NCBI GenBank assembly: GCA_023416655.1
Contig: JAEZHK010000088.1
Coordinates: 1-43,072 of the forward strand
DNA length: 43,072 nt
Direction: 5' to 3'
From: Bacillota bacterium
GTDB lineage: Bacteria; Bacillota; Clostridia; Christensenellales; Aristaeellaceae
Numbering within the stretch: the first letter of the stretch is position 1; every line of letters begins with the position of its first letter. Under the pieces are notes generated by a model that saw nothing but the letters and a program-made list of their open reading frames with translations, was not told where the DNA came from and searched no databases. Position numbers and translations under genes: made by a program. Of the stretch, positions 42,916 through 43,072 are shown one piece after another.

Positions 42916-43072
42916 ATGCTGCTGAAGGACTATGTACCGGCAAGTCAGCTGGTGGTGGCGCGCGACGCGCGCAAGCTTCCGTCCATGCCCGTATTCGACG
43001 CGCACATGCACTGGGGCAGGTTGGTGCTTGGGGAGGCGTACGATCGGGCATACGACACCCGGGAAGCCGTGG
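42916..43072 (+). CDS. Amidohydrolase (Amidohydro_2-like), 3' truncated by window end
   Basis: Only 52 codons are visible from the ATG at 42916 (MLLKDYVPASQLVV). The segment MPVFDAHMHWG near residues 24-34 has the H-x-H metal motif typical of the amidohydrolase superfamily, and the short N-terminus suits the Amidohydro_2 type, not the cytosine deaminase type at 16910-30233. GGAGAGG lies upstream of the ATG. Confidence 0.75.
   Translation, partial: MLLKDYVPASQLVVARDARKLPSMPVFDAHMHWGRLVLGEAYDRAYDTREAV

Noticed and set aside
1..43072. CRISPR array, tRNA or rRNA genes
   Set aside because: I saw no regularly spaced repeat array other than the IS21 end repeats, and no tRNA- or rRNA-like sequence.

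Overview
The window looks like a GC-rich member of the Bacillota (Clostridia-type). This is an inference from strong AGGAGG-type ribosome binding sites, occasional TTG/GTG starts, sigma-A promoters, CUT1 sugar ABC transporters without their own ATPase, and EbgR-like LacI regulators. I see no rRNA, tRNA or CRISPR array. Four regions follow each other.

(1) 1-2316 is the end of a secondary-metabolite operon: the last part of a non-ribosomal peptide synthetase (end of adenylation domain, carrier domain, thioester-reductase domain), overlapping by ATGA with its Sfp-type phosphopantetheinyl transferase.

(2) 2317-11380 is a decayed defence/mobile region. It holds a Wadjet (JetABCD-type) plasmid-defence operon in ruins: jetA nearly whole, jetB frameshifted, jetC lacking exactly the Walker A segment and its C-terminal third, jetD absent. 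Next comes an IS21-family element (6977-9654) with a multiply frameshifted istA, an intact-length istB with an altered Walker B, and ends built of 22-bp-spaced repeats. Then come a C-terminal scrap of a subtilisin-like (S8) peptidase resembling phage-defence S8 peptidases, an apparently intact SRAP/YedK gene, and a scrap of a SLOG/DUF1273 protein.

(3) 11380-30233 contains two paralogous catabolic modules. Module A (11483-18352) is solute-binding protein, two permeases, LacI (minus strand), then a pair of amidohydrolase-fold proteins. Module B (18636-30233, with a DapA-like gene to 31152) is Gfo/Idh oxidoreductase, solute-binding protein, two permeases, a TIM-barrel isomerase, LacI (minus strand), a second TIM-barrel protein, the same kind of amidohydrolase pair, and a third amidohydrolase. 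In both pairs the upstream member has lost the HxH metal motif and the downstream member keeps it but has other unusual ligand positions. This repeated pseudoenzyme/enzyme pair with its own transporter and regulator is the best candidate here for an undescribed system. Similar TTTACTRA half-sites lie at the control regions of both modules, fitting two related LacI proteins.

(4) 31226-40037 is a ureide (allantoin) degradation operon whose gene order nearly follows the reaction order: allantoinase, allantoate amidohydrolase, ureidoglycine aminohydrolase (cupin), MFS transporter, ureidoglycolate dehydrogenase, and a fused FdrA-DUF1116 protein (1011 aa) probably acting on oxalurate. From 40148 to the end there is a GH4 glycosidase, a GatZ/KbaZ-type tagatose-bisphosphate aldolase subunit, and the start of another amidohydrolase cut by the window edge.

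Together the right-hand 31 kb reads as uptake and breakdown of sugar-like, nitrogen-containing compounds feeding into or co-located with ureide nitrogen salvage. The true substrates of modules A and B cannot be read from the sequence.
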